A stretch of 64,000 nucleotides of DNA from Listeria grandensis FSL F6-0971. GTDB lineage: Bacteria > Bacillota > Bacilli > Lactobacillales > Listeriaceae. The position numbers and the translations under genes are program-made. The stretch lies in assembly GCF_000525835.1 (NCBI RefSeq), contig NZ_AODD01000012.1, positions 1 to 64,000 on the forward strand, read 5' to 3'. Below are positions 20,679 through 32,836 of the stretch, piece by piece (the first letter of the stretch is position 1; the number at the start of each line of letters is the position of its first letter). The notes below the pieces were generated by a model, which did no database searches, was not told where the DNA came from, and saw only the letters and a list, made by a program, of their open reading frames with translations.

Positions 20679-20814
20679 CTACGCAGATAAAACTTTTCTT
20701 CCTTTACGACGACGACTAGCTAAAACTCTACGTCCATTTTTAGAACTCATACGTTGACGGAAACCATGTACTTTTTTTTCTTTTACGCTTGCTTGGTTGA
20801 TATGTTCTTTTCAT
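20679..20814 (-). CDS. rpmH: Ribosomal protein L34, frame broken by one extra base in the sequence
   Basis: ATG 20814 follows aggaggtg. The first codons read [13 protein letters not shown], the L34 start, and another frame reads VHGFRQRMS through [10 protein letters not shown] to the TAG at 20679. The two join exactly if the eight-T run at 20772-20779 is seven, giving the standard 44 residues. L34 is a near-universal ribosomal protein, so a real inactivating frameshift in a single-copy gene is very unlikely. This is the clearest case of a homopolymer error in the window. Confidence 0.93.
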
Positions 20815-20879
20815 TAATTACACCTCCTAAAAAGGGTCTATTACAAATTCATTCGTATAGACAGTCTTAGACATTGTAC

Positions 20880-21445
20880 AGAAATATATCGAATTTGTCA
20901 ATAATACCTCGTAACAAAGTAGAATATAAAAACTCTATCTTCCATAATACCATATTTCGAAAGCGATATATACCTATATTTAAAAATTTTTTTATCTAAA
21001 AACCTCCACTTCTTTATTTTTGTGGATAAGCACAGCAAACGCAGATTCAACTGCTTAATACTCCTGTTTTGTGGATAACTTCTGCTTTTTCTGAAAAGTT
21101 ATGCACAATTTAGGGGTAGTTAACCACAGATGCTTGTGGATAACTATTTCACGCGTATTTTTTTATCCAGTCCTAGTTCACAAGTTATTCACAAGCTCAT
21201 ATCCTGTGGACATCTTTTTTCAACAACTGTATAATTTTGTGGATAGAATTTGAAATCCCTTGCGATTGTGTTGTTTTTCTGATAATATATCAATTGTCGA
21301 ATAGAAAATTATTTGGGGATAACATTATTTATCCACAGTCAACTTTCACTTTGTGGATAACTTCTAAACAGCCCCTGTATAACTTTATCCACGGCTTTAC
21401 ATCACTGTGGATAACTTTTACGTCTAATAAAAAGGGGGGAATACT
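20880..21445. other. oriC, upstream part (DnaA-box cluster before dnaA)
   Basis: Many DnaA boxes between rpmH and dnaA. Perfect TGTGGATAA or TTATCCACA occur at 21021, 21070, 21135, 21329, 21352 and 21406. Near matches are TTATTCACA at 21185, TGTGGATAG at 21238 and TTATCCACG at 21385. The region is AT-rich and non-coding. This equals the incA/incB part of the bipartite Bacillus-type origin and also serves as the autoregulated dnaA promoter region. Confidence 0.92.
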
Positions 21446-22804
21446 GTGCAAACAATGGAGGACATATGGAATGAAACCTTGCGAATCGTCAAACAAAATA
21501 TGAGTAAGCCTAGCTACGATACGTGGATGAAATCAACAACCGCACATTCTCTTGAAGGAAGCACGTTTATCGTAACGGCACCTAATAATTTTGTTCGTGA
21601 CTGGCTTGAAAAAAGTTATTCACAATTTATCGCTAATATCCTACAAGAAATCACAGGGGAAAATTTCGAAGTTCGATTTATCGATGGCGAGCAAGATGAA
21701 GTATTTGATAATTATATTCCACCAAAACCGCGTAATTTAGAGGATGAAATGGACGAAGAGAACTCTAAACATATGCTCAATCCACGTTATGTATTTGATA
21801 CATTTGTTATTGGTTCAGGGAATCGTTTTGCCCACGCAGCCTCACTGGCAGTGGCCGAAGCACCAGCCAAAGCCTATAATCCACTCTTTATTTATGGTGG
21901 TGTCGGACTCGGAAAAACACATTTAATGCACGCGATTGGCCACTATGTTTTAGAGCATAAAACCAATGCCAAAGTGATGTACCTTTCGAGTGAAAAATTT
22001 ACAAATGAATTCATTAACTCTATTCGAGAAAATAAAGCCGAAGAATTTCGCAATAAATACCGTAATGTTGACGTTCTTCTAATCGATGACATTCAATTTT
22101 TAGCTGGAAAAGAAGGAACGCAGGAAGAATTTTTCCATACATTCAACACGCTTTATGATGAGCAAAAGCAGATTATTATTTCTAGCGATCGCCCACCAAA
22201 AGAAATTCCCACACTTGAAGATCGCTTACGCTCGCGCTTTGAATGGGGTTTGATTACAGACATTACACCGCCTGATTTGGAAACTCGGATCGCCATTTTG
22301 CGCAAAAAAGCCAAAGCTGACGGACTAGACATTCCAAATGAAGTGATGCTCTACATTGCAAATCAAATTGACTCCAATATTCGGGAGCTAGAAGGCGCAC
22401 TTATACGCGTTGTTGCCTATTCATCGCTTGTTAATAAAGATATCAATGCCAATCTTGCAGCCGAAGCCCTCAAAGATATCATTCCAAATTCGAAATCCCA
22501 CGTGATCCGAATTCCGGATATCCAAGAAGCTGTCGGCGCCTATTATCACGTTCGCCTAGAAGATTTTAAAGCGAAAAAACGGACGAAAAGCATTGCCTAT
22601 CCTAGACAAATTGCGATGTATCTTTCCCGTGAGTTAACAGACGCTTCCCTACCTAAAATTGGCGAAGAATTCGGTGGCCGCGACCACACAACCGTTATTC
22701 ACGCCCACGAAAAAATCTCACAGCTACTGAAAATCGATCAAAACCTGAAAAATGATTTAGCAGAGATTGAAAAAAACTTGAATAAACCACAGAATCTATT
22801 TTAA
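21446..22804 (+). CDS. dnaA: Chromosomal replication initiator DnaA
   Basis: 452 residues, GTG start after aagggggg. Domain I ([27 protein letters not shown]) is followed by a short linker. AAA+ domain III has Walker [11 protein letters not shown] and Walker [10 protein letters not shown]. Domain IV has the DnaA signature [11 protein letters not shown], which reads the boxes. It binds and melts oriC. DnaA boxes flank the gene on both sides. Confidence 0.98.
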   Translation: MQTMEDIWNETLRIVKQNMSKPSYDTWMKSTTAHSLEGSTFIVTAPNNFVRDWLEKSYSQFIANILQEITGENFEVRFIDGEQDEVFDNYIPPKPRNLEDEMDEENSKHMLNPRYVFDTFVIGSGNRFAHAASLAVAEAPAKAYNPLFIYGGVGLGKTHLMHAIGHYVLEHKTNAKVMYLSSEKFTNEFINSIRENKAEEFRNKYRNVDVLLIDDIQFLAGKEGTQEEFFHTFNTLYDEQKQIIISSDRPPKEIPTLEDRLRSRFEWGLITDITPPDLETRIAILRKKAKADGLDIPNEVMLYIANQIDSNIRELEGALIRVVAYSSLVNKDINANLAAEALKDIIPNSKSHVIRIPDIQEAVGAYYHVRLEDFKAKKRTKSIAYPRQIAMYLSRELTDASLPKIGEEFGGRDHTTVIHAHEKISQLLKIDQNLKNDLAEIEKNLNKPQNLF

Positions 22805-22820
22805 GAACGAAAAGCTGAAT

Positions 22821-22858
22821 GGGCTCGTTCAGCTCCGAAAATTTCGAGGAGCTAGCCC
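22821..22858. other. Hairpin after dnaA
   Basis: Nested stem gggct / agccc with inner agctcc / ggagct just beyond the dnaA stop. It lacks a T tract, so it is more likely an mRNA 3' structure than an intrinsic terminator. Confidence 0.45.
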
Positions 22859-22967
22859 GTGAAGTTGGATCCAAAGGCACAGAGCATAGATAGAACAAAT
22901 CCAATCCCCAGATCAGCTAAAATGCTCCTTAAAGAGCCTCCACAATATTCACCACACCTGTGCATAA

Positions 22968-23105
22968 TGTGGATAACTAGAACATACTTACTAACAAGTT
23001 ATCAACATGTGGAAAACTTTATACGACCTAGTCTCAGATATACTTATCCACAAATCCACAGGCCCTATTACTATTACTACGATTTTTTATTAATTAATTA
23101 AACAT
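22968..23105. other. oriC, downstream part: DnaA boxes, DnaA-trio and unwinding element
   Basis: DnaA boxes TGTGGATAA (22968), TTATCAACA (22999) and TTATCCACA (23044) lead into the GC-rich spacer ggccc. Next come repeated trinucleotides tta-cta-tta-cta-cga (about 23067-23081) and then a pure A/T stretch to 23105. This is the order known for the Bacillus basal unwinding system: boxes, DnaA-trio, AT-rich duplex-unwinding element. Strand opening most likely starts here. Confidence 0.85.
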
Positions 23106-23112
23106 ATTTTGA

Positions 23113-23118
23113 TATAAT
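23113..23118 (+). promoter_or_regulatory. -10 element of the dnaN promoter
   Basis: TATAAT preceded by tg, 42 bp before the dnaN start codon; the -35 region lies in AT-rich origin DNA and is weak. It suggests dnaN can be transcribed apart from dnaA. Confidence 0.5.
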
Positions 23119-23159
23119 GCTATACTTAGAAAAAGAAACTAAAAAATGGGGGAATTCTC

Positions 23160-24305
23160 ATGAAATTTGTCATTCAGCGCGATCGTCTTGTTCAAGCGGT
23201 AAACGAAGTAACGCGTGCTATTTCTTCAAGGACTACTATTCCAATTTTAACGGGGATTAAAATCACTGTAAATGATGAGGGTGTCACATTAACTGGTAGT
23301 GATTCTGATATCTCGATCGAAGCTTTTATACCTTTAATTGAAAATGATGAAATTCTAGTGGAAGTCGAGAATTTCGGTAGTATTGTTCTACAAGCTCGCT
23401 ATTTTGGTGATATTGTTCGTCGTTTGCCTGATGAGAATGTTGAGCTTGAAGTAACAACTAACTATCAAACGAATATTCGCTCTGGACAAGCATCGTTTAA
23501 CTTGATTGGACTTGATCCAGCGGAGTATCCCAAATTGCCTGAGGTTACGGCGGGGAAAAGCATTCAAATTCCGATTTCTGTTCTTAAAAATATTATTAGA
23601 CAAACTGTTTTTGCGGTGTCTGCGATTGAAGTTCGTCCTGTTTTAACGGGTGTTAACTGGATGATCAAAAATAATGTCCTTACTGCAGTTGCAACGGATA
23701 GTCATCGTTTGGCATTACGCGAAATTCCACTCGCAACCGAGATCGATGAGGAATATAATATCGTTATTCCAGGGAAAAGTTTGTCTGAGTTAAATAAGAT
23801 TCTGGATGAAGGTACGGACTCTATCGAAATGGTACTCGCAAACAATCAGATTTTATTTAAACTAAAAGACTTGTTATTTTACTCGCGTCTTTTGGAAGGA
23901 AGTTATCCTGATACATCTCGACTTATCCCAACGGAAACAAAATCAGACTTAGTAATTAATGCTAAATCATTTTTACAAGCGATTGATCGTGCCTCGCTAC
24001 TTGCGCGTGAAAATCGTAACAACGTGATTAAATTAATGACTTTAGAAAATGGACAAGTCGAAGTTTCCTCGAATTCTCCGGAAGTCGGGAATGTTTCGGA
24101 AAAAGTTTTCAGTCAAAGCTTCACTGGTGAGGAAATCAAAATTTCGTTTAACGGGAAGTACATGATGGATGCATTGCGGGCTTTTGACGGTGCTGATATT
24201 CAAATTTCTTTCTCTGGAACTATGCGTCCGTTCGTATTGCGACCAAAAGATGCAGAAAATCCAAACGAAATTTTACAGCTAATCACACCAGTTCGTACGT
24301 ACTAA
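23160..24305 (+). CDS. dnaN: DNA polymerase III beta subunit (sliding clamp)
   Basis: 381 residues, ATG after tgggggaa. MKFVIQRDRLVQAVNEVTRAISSR is the typical clamp start; RPVLTGVNWM and the final NEILQLITPVRTY (family P-(V/M)-R-(T/L) end) are also typical. Three clamp repeats fill the length. It forms the ring that tethers DNA polymerase III and serves as the docking site for repair proteins. Confidence 0.97.
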   Translation: MKFVIQRDRLVQAVNEVTRAISSRTTIPILTGIKITVNDEGVTLTGSDSDISIEAFIPLIENDEILVEVENFGSIVLQARYFGDIVRRLPDENVELEVTTNYQTNIRSGQASFNLIGLDPAEYPKLPEVTAGKSIQIPISVLKNIIRQTVFAVSAIEVRPVLTGVNWMIKNNVLTAVATDSHRLALREIPLATEIDEEYNIVIPGKSLSELNKILDEGTDSIEMVLANNQILFKLKDLLFYSRLLEGSYPDTSRLIPTETKSDLVINAKSFLQAIDRASLLARENRNNVIKLMTLENGQVEVSSNSPEVGNVSEKVFSQSFTGEEIKISFNGKYMMDALRAFDGADIQISFSGTMRPFVLRPKDAENPNEILQLITPVRTY

Positions 24306-24316
24306 AATATTATTTT

Positions 24317-24346
24317 ACCTGCTCAGTGAAAATTGGGCGGGTTTTG
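24317..24346 (+). terminator. Terminator after dnaN
   Basis: Stem acctgctca / tgggcgggt with G-T pairs, then a T-rich tail (ttttgttgtt), immediately after the dnaN stop. Confidence 0.65.
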
Positions 24347-24382
24347 TTGTTGTGCCAAAAATACGCAGGGGGCCTTGGGGAT

Positions 24383-25729
24383 ATGATTAAAGATATGACC
24401 ACTGGAAATCCGACGAGAACCATTTTTTACTTTGCGATGCCGATGTTACTAGGAAATTTATTTCAGCAGTTTTATACGATGGTCGATGCGATGATTGTTG
24501 GGAAATTTGTTGGTGTGAATGCGCTGGCTGCTGTGGGCGCGACAAATGCGCTCAATTTTTTCTTTTTATCGCTAGTTATTGGATTGATGAGCGGGGTTTC
24601 GGTTGTTGTTGCACAATATTTCGGTTTTCAGGATTTTCATAAACTAAAGCAAGTGATTGCAACGGCGAGTATTATGATCATTTCGGTGTCTGTTGTTCTG
24701 ACCATCATCGGTATTTTATTGGCCAAACCGTTGCTACTACTGATGGGAACGCCTACAGAAATATTGAGCGATTCGGTACTTTTTCTGACGACATTGTTTA
24801 TTGGAATATTGCCAATGGGGCTTTATAACGGTGTTTCGGCGATTTTAAGGGCGCTTGGAAACTCAATTACGCCACTTTATTTTCTTATTATTTCATCGTT
24901 ACTCAATATTGCGCTGAGTTTTCTTTTCGTCGTTGGATTTGGTATGGGTGTTGCTGGCGCTGCTTGGGCGACCGTTATTAGTCAGCTCGTTTCGGCAATC
25001 CTTTGTATTTTTTACGCCTATCGCAAAATTCCATACATGCGTCTGAAAAGGAAAGATATGCATTTTGATCGCGCTATTTTTAAAGAAATTTTCCGAATTG
25101 CGTTTCCTTCTGCGCTGCAAGGGTCGTTTATTTCTATCGGAAATATGGCGATTCAAGGCTTGATTAACAGTTTCGGGGCAACAGTTGTCGCAGCATACAC
25201 GGCGGCGAGTCGGATTGATTCGCTAACGTATCAACCTGGTATCGCGTTCGGCGCAGCTTCCTCCATGTTCGCTGGCCAAAATATGGGTGCCGGAAAAATA
25301 GATCGCGTCAAACAAGGCTTTTGGTCCGGGATAAAAGTCGTAACCATCGTCAGTTTGGCGATCACTGTATTAGTACAGATTTTTGCGCATCAGTTTTTGA
25401 CACTGTTTCTCGATAGTTCAGCGACGGAAGCTTTATCGATTGGTACCGGTTATTTGAAAATTGTGTCGCTTTTCTATGTTGTCGTTGGTATTTTGTTTGT
25501 CGTTCGGGAAACGTTGCGTGGAACTGGAGATGCGATCGTTCCTCTTTGGATGGGAATTTTTGAATTGGTATCGCGACTTGCGATCGGTTTTATTTTGTCC
25601 CAATTTTTAGGATATATGGGCTTGTGGTGGGCAACTCCAGTGGCTTGGGTAAGTGCGACGATGCTTGGCTTGTGGCGCTATAAATCAGGGCGTTGGATGC
25701 GAAAAGCTGTTATCAAGAAAGAACTATAG
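24383..25729 (+). CDS. MATE-family efflux transporter
   Basis: The start is placed at ATG 24383 (MIKDMTTGNPTRTIFYF) after ggccttgggg; the frame is open 19 codons upstream without a ribosome site. About 448 residues, twelve hydrophobic segments and NorM/DinF-like motifs: PMLLGNLFQQFYTMVDAMIVG, VGATNALNFF and GVAGAAWATVISQ. It exports cations or drugs in exchange for Na+ or H+. The MATE gene between dnaN and yaaA is a Listeria trait (lmo0003 position, from memory). Confidence 0.87.
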   Translation: MIKDMTTGNPTRTIFYFAMPMLLGNLFQQFYTMVDAMIVGKFVGVNALAAVGATNALNFFFLSLVIGLMSGVSVVVAQYFGFQDFHKLKQVIATASIMIISVSVVLTIIGILLAKPLLLLMGTPTEILSDSVLFLTTLFIGILPMGLYNGVSAILRALGNSITPLYFLIISSLLNIALSFLFVVGFGMGVAGAAWATVISQLVSAILCIFYAYRKIPYMRLKRKDMHFDRAIFKEIFRIAFPSALQGSFISIGNMAIQGLINSFGATVVAAYTAASRIDSLTYQPGIAFGAASSMFAGQNMGAGKIDRVKQGFWSGIKVVTIVSLAITVLVQIFAHQFLTLFLDSSATEALSIGTGYLKIVSLFYVVVGILFVVRETLRGTGDAIVPLWMGIFELVSRLAIGFILSQFLGYMGLWWATPVAWVSATMLGLWRYKSGRWMRKAVIKKEL

Positions 25730-25780
25730 TAAAATAAGAGATGCGGAAGTAAGAAAGTGAAGATAAAGGAGTAGAGATAG

Positions 25781-26275
25781 ATGATTATTAGAAAATTGCC
25801 TTTAGATAAGTGGGAAAAAGCCTCAGAGATTAGCGTTTTTCGGGAACAAAAAGTGTTTGTTGATTCTGTTGCGGATTCATTAATTCGAATCGATGACGAG
25901 CCGGATGACTCCAAGTTGGTCTACAATCCATATGGCATTTATGCAGAAAATGAGCTGGTTGGCTTTATTTTGTATACGTTTGAAGAAGAGTCAAAGGATA
26001 ATCATTGGATTTCTGGTTTTGTGATCGACAAAGATTACCAACATCAAGGTATCGGTCGCAGAGCTTTGGAGCAACTGGTGGACTTTGTTTTTGTGAAAAA
26101 TCCAGAGAGCATCGAAGTGAAGCTTGCTGTATCTCCAGAAAATCTGGTCGCAAAGAATCTCTTTTTATCGGTCGGTTTTAAAGATGCTGGATGGAAAAAG
26201 GAAAATAAAGAAGTTTTGTGCTTTAAGAACAAAAACCCACTGAGAAGCCCCATATTTATTTATAAGCCAAAATAA
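25781..26275 (+). CDS. GNAT acetyltransferase, BltD/spermidine-acetyltransferase-like
   Basis: 164 residues. Acetyl-CoA-binding motif A is ISGFVIDKDYQHQGIGRRALEQL, with Q-x-x-GIG-R at its core. Motif B follows with KLAVSPENLVAKNLFLSVGF. The N-terminus (MIIRKLPLDKWEKASEI, then DDSKLVYNPYGIYAENELVGFILY) resembles polyamine N-acetyltransferases, but the substrate is uncertain. It is an insertion between the MATE and yaaA genes relative to the L. monocytogenes order I remember. Confidence 0.75.
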   Translation: MIIRKLPLDKWEKASEISVFREQKVFVDSVADSLIRIDDEPDDSKLVYNPYGIYAENELVGFILYTFEEESKDNHWISGFVIDKDYQHQGIGRRALEQLVDFVFVKNPESIEVKLAVSPENLVAKNLFLSVGFKDAGWKKENKEVLCFKNKNPLRSPIFIYKPK

Positions 26276-26383
26276 TATCCCCCTATTAGTTTTGCTAAAA
26301 TCGGCTAAAAAACGCATATATAAATAATTTCGTTGTATTCTGTCGGATTTTCTAGTAAAATAGAGGAATAGGGCTTATTAAGA

Positions 26384-26617
26384 TTGGACGTGAAAAAATT
26401 GGCGGATAGTATTAAAATCAATACCGAATATATTACACTTGGGCAACTGCTTCAAATGATGGATGTCATTTCATCGGGCGGCATGGCGAAAGCATTTTTA
26501 AGTGAGAACATGGTGTATATAAACGGAGAAGAAGATAATCGTCGCGGTCGTAAGTTACGAAATGGCGATGTAGTCTTAGTTCCTGGTGAGGGTAAAATCC
26601 AGATCCAACAAGGCTGA
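26384..26617 (+). CDS. yaaA: S4-domain protein YaaA (RlbA)
   Basis: About 75-77 residues. Either TTG 26384 or GTG 26390 could be the start; neither has a strong ribosome site. The S4 RNA-binding fold shows in [23 protein letters not shown] and [19 protein letters not shown]. It always sits before recF in firmicutes and has been linked to ribosome biogenesis. It ends 22 bp before recF. Confidence 0.88.
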   Translation: MDVKKLADSIKINTEYITLGQLLQMMDVISSGGMAKAFLSENMVYINGEEDNRRGRKLRNGDVVLVPGEGKIQIQQG

Positions 26618-26639
26618 TCAAAGAAGGATAAGGGATTAT

Positions 26640-27752
26640 ATGCATTTAGAGAATTTAGTATTGCGACAATTTCGTAACTACAAAGAGCAAGAATTGACAT
26701 TTGATAATAAGGTCAATCTTTTTCTAGGCGAGAATGCGCAGGGTAAGACTAATCTTTTGGAAGCTATTTTAATGCTCGCAGTTGCGAAATCGCACCGGAC
26801 GACGAATGATAAGGATTTCATTAGTTGGGACGCTGAATCGGCCAAGATTGAAGGCCGAGTCGAGAAACATGGACATTCTGTGCCACTAGAACTTACGCTG
26901 ACACAAAAAGGCAAGAAGGCTAAAGTAAACCATTTAGAACAGAAGAAGCTAAGCCAATATGTCGGTAACTTGAACGTGGTTATGTTCGCTCCTGAGGACT
27001 TGTCACTCGTAAAAGGCGCACCGGGCGTGAGAAGACGTTTTATCAATATGGAAATCGGTCAAATGCAACCGGTTTACCTGCATGATTTGAGTCAATATCA
27101 ACGCATTTTGCAGCAACGCAATCATTTTTTAAAGCAAGCACAAATAAAGCGCAAATCAGATCCGACAATGTGGCAAATTTTGACGGAGCAATTCATTGAA
27201 GTTGCAGTGAAATTAACGAAGCGCCGAGCGGATTTTATCGAAAGGTTGGAACAATTCGCGGTTCCGATCCATTTTGAAATCTCGCGTGAACTCGAGAACT
27301 TGAAATTAGAATACAAGCCATCGGTGGAACTGGAAGGTTCGAATACGGAGGAATGGCAAGCGAATTTATATAAGAAAATGGAATCTATCGCTCAAAGAGA
27401 AATCGATCGGGGTGTCACGCTAATCGGACCACACCGAGATGATCTCTTCTTTTATGTCAATGATCAAAACGTGCAGGTGTTCGGCTCCCAAGGGCAACAG
27501 CGCACGACGGCTCTTTCTGTGAAACTGGCAGAAATCGATTTGATTTTTGAGGAGACTGGCGAATACCCGGTTTTGTTGCTGGATGATGTGCTTAGTGAGC
27601 TCGATGATTTCAGGCAATCTCATTTGTTAGCGACGATTCAAGGCAAGGTGCAGACATTTGTGACAACGACAAGCATTGATGGTATTGACCATGCGACGCT
27701 AAACGATGCAACAACATTTTGGGTGGAAAAAGGTACGGTAACTAGGAAATAA
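26640..27752 (+). CDS. recF: DNA replication and repair protein RecF
   Basis: The start is placed at ATG 26640 ([19 protein letters not shown]), after aaggataagg; 370 residues. SMC-like ABC ATPase: Walker [12 protein letters not shown], signature [18 protein letters not shown] and Walker [13 protein letters not shown]. It loads RecA at gaps together with RecO and RecR. It is part of the conserved dnaA-dnaN-yaaA-recF-gyrB order. Confidence 0.96.
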   Translation: MHLENLVLRQFRNYKEQELTFDNKVNLFLGENAQGKTNLLEAILMLAVAKSHRTTNDKDFISWDAESAKIEGRVEKHGHSVPLELTLTQKGKKAKVNHLEQKKLSQYVGNLNVVMFAPEDLSLVKGAPGVRRRFINMEIGQMQPVYLHDLSQYQRILQQRNHFLKQAQIKRKSDPTMWQILTEQFIEVAVKLTKRRADFIERLEQFAVPIHFEISRELENLKLEYKPSVELEGSNTEEWQANLYKKMESIAQREIDRGVTLIGPHRDDLFFYVNDQNVQVFGSQGQQRTTALSVKLAEIDLIFEETGEYPVLLLDDVLSELDDFRQSHLLATIQGKVQTFVTTTSIDGIDHATLNDATTFWVEKGTVTRK

Positions 27753-27791
27753 TTTTTGTAAACGGATAAAGAAAGTGCGGTGGAATGTTAG

Positions 27792-29732
<1,941 letters not shown>

Positions 29733-29739
29733 CTGTCTT

Positions 29740-29863
29740 TCAGCGCACCAGCAAACGCTCATCTGCGTCGTTAAAGGCTCCGTTCCAGTGCTCATGTACA
29801 AGTCGTACATTCCGCTCCGGTACTCGCCTTTGCCTAGCAGCTAAGCATTTGCTGGCGCGCTGA
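29740..29863. repeat. Palindromic element in the gyrB-gyrA gap
   Basis: The outer arms (29740-29759 and 29844-29863) are inverted copies with about 18 of 20 matches (cagcgcaccagcaaacgct against agcatttgctggcgcgctg). The inside pairs further (aaaggc / gccttt; gtac / gtac). The whole 124-bp unit could fold into one long hairpin. It starts 7 bp after the gyrB stop. It may be a miniature repeat of the kind scattered between genes in low-GC Firmicutes, and may affect gyrB mRNA stability. Confidence 0.6.
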
Positions 29864-29929
29864 GGTTTCCCGTTTCAAGTCGGGGGGACAAGAATGAGAC
29901 AAGAGCTTTAGAGATAAAAGAATATTAAT

Positions 29930-29943
29930 ATTTCCCGGGAAAT
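29930..29943. promoter_or_regulatory. Noc-binding site (perfect)
   Basis: ATTTCCCGGGAAAT is the exact palindromic Noc-binding sequence described in Bacillus subtilis. It lies 55 bp before gyrA. Noc bound here helps keep the division septum off origin DNA. Confidence 0.88.
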
Positions 29944-29997
29944 ATTTTGGGAAATACATATCATATGGGTTGTAATTTGAAGGAGGTTTCTTGAAAA

Positions 29998-32517
29998 ATG
30001 TCAGAAACACCAGAGTCAAGAGTGACGGAAATCAATTTAAATAAAGAGATGCGTACTTCTTTTCTAGATTATGCAATGAGTGTTATTGTGGCTCGTGCTC
30101 TTCCAGATGTTAGAGATGGCTTGAAACCTGTGCATCGTCGGATTTTGTATGCGATGAATGATCTTGGTATGACGTCTGATAAGGCTTATAAGAAATCAGC
30201 GCGTATTGTCGGGGAAGTTATCGGTAAGTATCATCCGCATGGTGATACGGCGGTTTATTTCACGATGGTTCGGATGGCGCAAGATTTTAGTTATCGTAAT
30301 ATGCTTGTTGATGGGCACGGGAACTTCGGGTCTGTCGATGGTGATATGGCGGCTGCGATGCGTTATACGGAAGCTAGAATGTCTAAGATTTCAATGGAGC
30401 TTTTGCGTGATATTAACAAGGATACGATTGATTATGTCGATAACTATGATGGTTCGGAACGTGAGCCTAATATTTTGCCAGCTCGTTTTCCTAACTTGCT
30501 TGTCAATGGTTCGTCAGGGATTGCGGTTGGGATGGCAACAAATATTCCAACGCATCATCTTGGTGAGGTTATCGATGGTGTGCTTGCGTTAAGTAATAAT
30601 CCTGATATCGAGATCCGTGAGTTGATGGAGCATATTCCTGGTCCTGATTTCCCTACTGCTGGGATGATTATGGGACGTTCTGGGATTCGCCGTGCTTATG
30701 AAACTGGTCGTGGTTCGATCACGCTTCGGGCTCGTGTGGAGATTGAAACGAAGAGTAATGGTAAAGAGACTATCGTTATTACGGAGTTGCCATATCAAGT
30801 GAATAAAGCGCGTTTGCTAGAACGTATTGCAGAACTTGCGCGTGAGAAGAAAATTGATGGTATAACATCTGCTAATGATGAGTCTGACCGTACAGGTATG
30901 CGTATGGTTATTGAGGTTCGTCGTGATGTCAGTGCCAGCGTTATTATTAACAATTTGTATAAAATGACAGCTCTCCAAACGACTTTTGGGATTAATATGT
31001 TGGCACTTGTTGCGAATCATCCAAAAGTGTTGAATTTGAAAGAGATTTTATATCATTATTTAGAGCATCAAAAAATCGTTATCCGTCGCCGTACGGAATT
31101 TGAACTGCGTAAAGCCGAGGCTCGTGCGCATATTCTAGAAGGTTTGCGGATCGCGCTTGATAATATTGATGCGGTTATAAAATTAATTCGGGCTTCGAAA
31201 ACGGCAGATATTGCCAAAGAAGGTTTGATGACGCAATTTAGCCTTTCTGATAAACAGGCGCAAGCAATTCTGGATATGCGTTTGCAACGTTTGACTGGTT
31301 TGGAACGCGATAAAATCGAGGATGAGTTCAATAGTCTAATGGTTCTTATCACAGATCTAAAAGCAATTTTAGGTGACGATGAGCGTATTTTGGAGATTAT
31401 TCGTGAGGAATTGACGGAGATCAAAGAGAAGTATGCGGACAAACGTCGTACGGAAATTTTGGCGGGTGATTTGGTCAGTTTGGAAGATGAGGATTTAATT
31501 CCTGAAGAGGAAGTCGCGATTACGCTTACGAATAAGGGCTATATCAAGCGTCTGCCGCTTTCAACTTATCGTAGTCAGCGCCGTGGTGGTCGTGGTGTAC
31601 AAGGAATGGGCACGCATGAAGATGATTTCGTGGAGCACCTTGTGGCTACGAGTACGCATGATACACTGCTATTCTTTACGAATACCGGGAAAGTTTACCG
31701 TGCAAAAGGATATGAAATTCCGGAATACAGCCGTACTGCAAAAGGAATTCCGATTATCAACTTGCTTGGCATCGAGAGCCAGGAGAAAGTGAATGCCGTG
31801 ATTAATCTGCGCGACTTCACGGATGATCAATATTTGTTCTTTACAACGAAACTCGGCGTCGTGAAACGTAGCACGTTGACGCAATTCGCGAAGATTCGTC
31901 AAAGTGGTTTACGTGCTGTGGAACTTCGTGAAAATGATGAATTGATTTCGGTTCAAATGACAGACGGTAGCAAGAAGATCATCATTGGAACGAAATTTGG
32001 TCAATCGATCTATTTTGAGGAGACTGACATTCGCGTTATGGGTCGTACAGCGGCTGGTGTGCGTGGTATTCGTCTTCGTGAAGATGATGAGGTTGTTGGC
32101 ATGGAAATCCTTGAAGATGACGAGAAAGTGCTTGTCGTGACGGAGAACGGCTATGGTAAGCAAACATTGGCGAGCCAGTACCCACTTCGTAATCGTGGTG
32201 GTATGGGTGTTAAAACCATCAACATCACGGAGAAGAACGGAAATCTTGTCGCTCTGAAAACTGTAACTGGTGAGGAAGACTTGATGCTGATGACTATCGG
32301 TGGCGTTTTGATCAGGTTCTCGGTGGGTGATATTTCTCAAACTGGCCGTAGCGCGATGGGTGTGAAGCTGATTCGTCTGGACGGTGATGAATTTGTAGCG
32401 ACAGTTGCAAAAGTGCCGAAAGAAGAAGAGGACGAGTTTGTGGATGAGGAAGCTTCTGATGGTGAAGTGCCTGGTATAGAAGAAACATCTGCAGAAAATG
32501 AAACAACAGAGGAATAA
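29998..32517 (+). CDS. gyrA: DNA gyrase subunit A
   Basis: 839 residues, ATG after aaggaggt. The catalytic tyrosine is in [12 protein letters not shown], about residue 123. The quinolone region reads [17 protein letters not shown], that is Thr84 and Phe88, where most bacteria have Ser and Asp/Glu. I recall this pair as typical of Listeria and tied to natural nalidixic-acid resistance. The C-terminal beta-pinwheel holds the GyrA box [10 protein letters not shown]. An acidic tail ends the protein. Confidence 0.97.
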   Translation: MSETPESRVTEINLNKEMRTSFLDYAMSVIVARALPDVRDGLKPVHRRILYAMNDLGMTSDKAYKKSARIVGEVIGKYHPHGDTAVYFTMVRMAQDFSYRNMLVDGHGNFGSVDGDMAAAMRYTEARMSKISMELLRDINKDTIDYVDNYDGSEREPNILPARFPNLLVNGSSGIAVGMATNIPTHHLGEVIDGVLALSNNPDIEIRELMEHIPGPDFPTAGMIMGRSGIRRAYETGRGSITLRARVEIETKSNGKETIVITELPYQVNKARLLERIAELAREKKIDGITSANDESDRTGMRMVIEVRRDVSASVIINNLYKMTALQTTFGINMLALVANHPKVLNLKEILYHYLEHQKIVIRRRTEFELRKAEARAHILEGLRIALDNIDAVIKLIRASKTADIAKEGLMTQFSLSDKQAQAILDMRLQRLTGLERDKIEDEFNSLMVLITDLKAILGDDERILEIIREELTEIKEKYADKRRTEILAGDLVSLEDEDLIPEEEVAITLTNKGYIKRLPLSTYRSQRRGGRGVQGMGTHEDDFVEHLVATSTHDTLLFFTNTGKVYRAKGYEIPEYSRTAKGIPIINLLGIESQEKVNAVINLRDFTDDQYLFFTTKLGVVKRSTLTQFAKIRQSGLRAVELRENDELISVQMTDGSKKIIIGTKFGQSIYFEETDIRVMGRTAAGVRGIRLREDDEVVGMEILEDDEKVLVVTENGYGKQTLASQYPLRNRGGMGVKTINITEKNGNLVALKTVTGEEDLMLMTIGGVLIRFSVGDISQTGRSAMGVKLIRLDGDEFVATVAKVPKEEEDEFVDEEASDGEVPGIEETSAENETTEE

Positions 32518-32524
32518 TAATCAG

Positions 32525-32559
32525 AGCAATAAGTTTGATTCTAAGCTTATTGCTTTTTT
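32525..32559 (+). terminator. Terminator of gyrA
   Basis: Stem agcaataag / cttattgct followed by six T, 8 bp after the gyrA stop. Confidence 0.85.
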
Positions 32560-32836
32560 GTATGTTATTTTATGGGGATAACTAAATTAATTAACCCGAA
32601 ACTATTGTTATTCACATGTGGATAAGTTAGAATAAAGGGTAAGATATTTTTAAAATCATTGAAAATCTGGAGATGTGGATAACTATTTTCGGATAATTAT
32701 ATAAAACCAATCATTATTAGCTTTGGTGAAAGCGGAGCAAATGTTGATGATATGCACAGGTCATGTGCCAAAATTTATTCGATTAGGAAATCAGGCTTCT
32801 TTGTGAGCATTTTTTCTAGGAAGGTGAGGGTAAAGA
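32560..32836. other. Intergenic DnaA-box cluster between gyrA and mnmE
   Basis: Within this 277-bp AT-rich non-coding stretch lie a back-to-back pair TTATTCACA (32608-32616) and TGTGGATAA (32617-32625), a perfect TGTGGATAA at 32674-32682, and TGGGGATAA at 32573. No gene is visible. It may be a DnaA-titration or regulatory site, or a fragment of origin DNA. Confidence 0.5.

Noticed and set aside
20649..20814. rpmH as a pseudogene or a recoded L34
   Set aside because: The break is a single extra base in an eight-base run and the rest is perfect L34; sequencing error is far simpler.
29998..32517. Many long minus-strand frames inside gyrA, mnmG, DUF1015, katA and the synthases
   Set aside because: They run opposite to well-supported genes, have no ribosome sites and read as shadows of codon bias.
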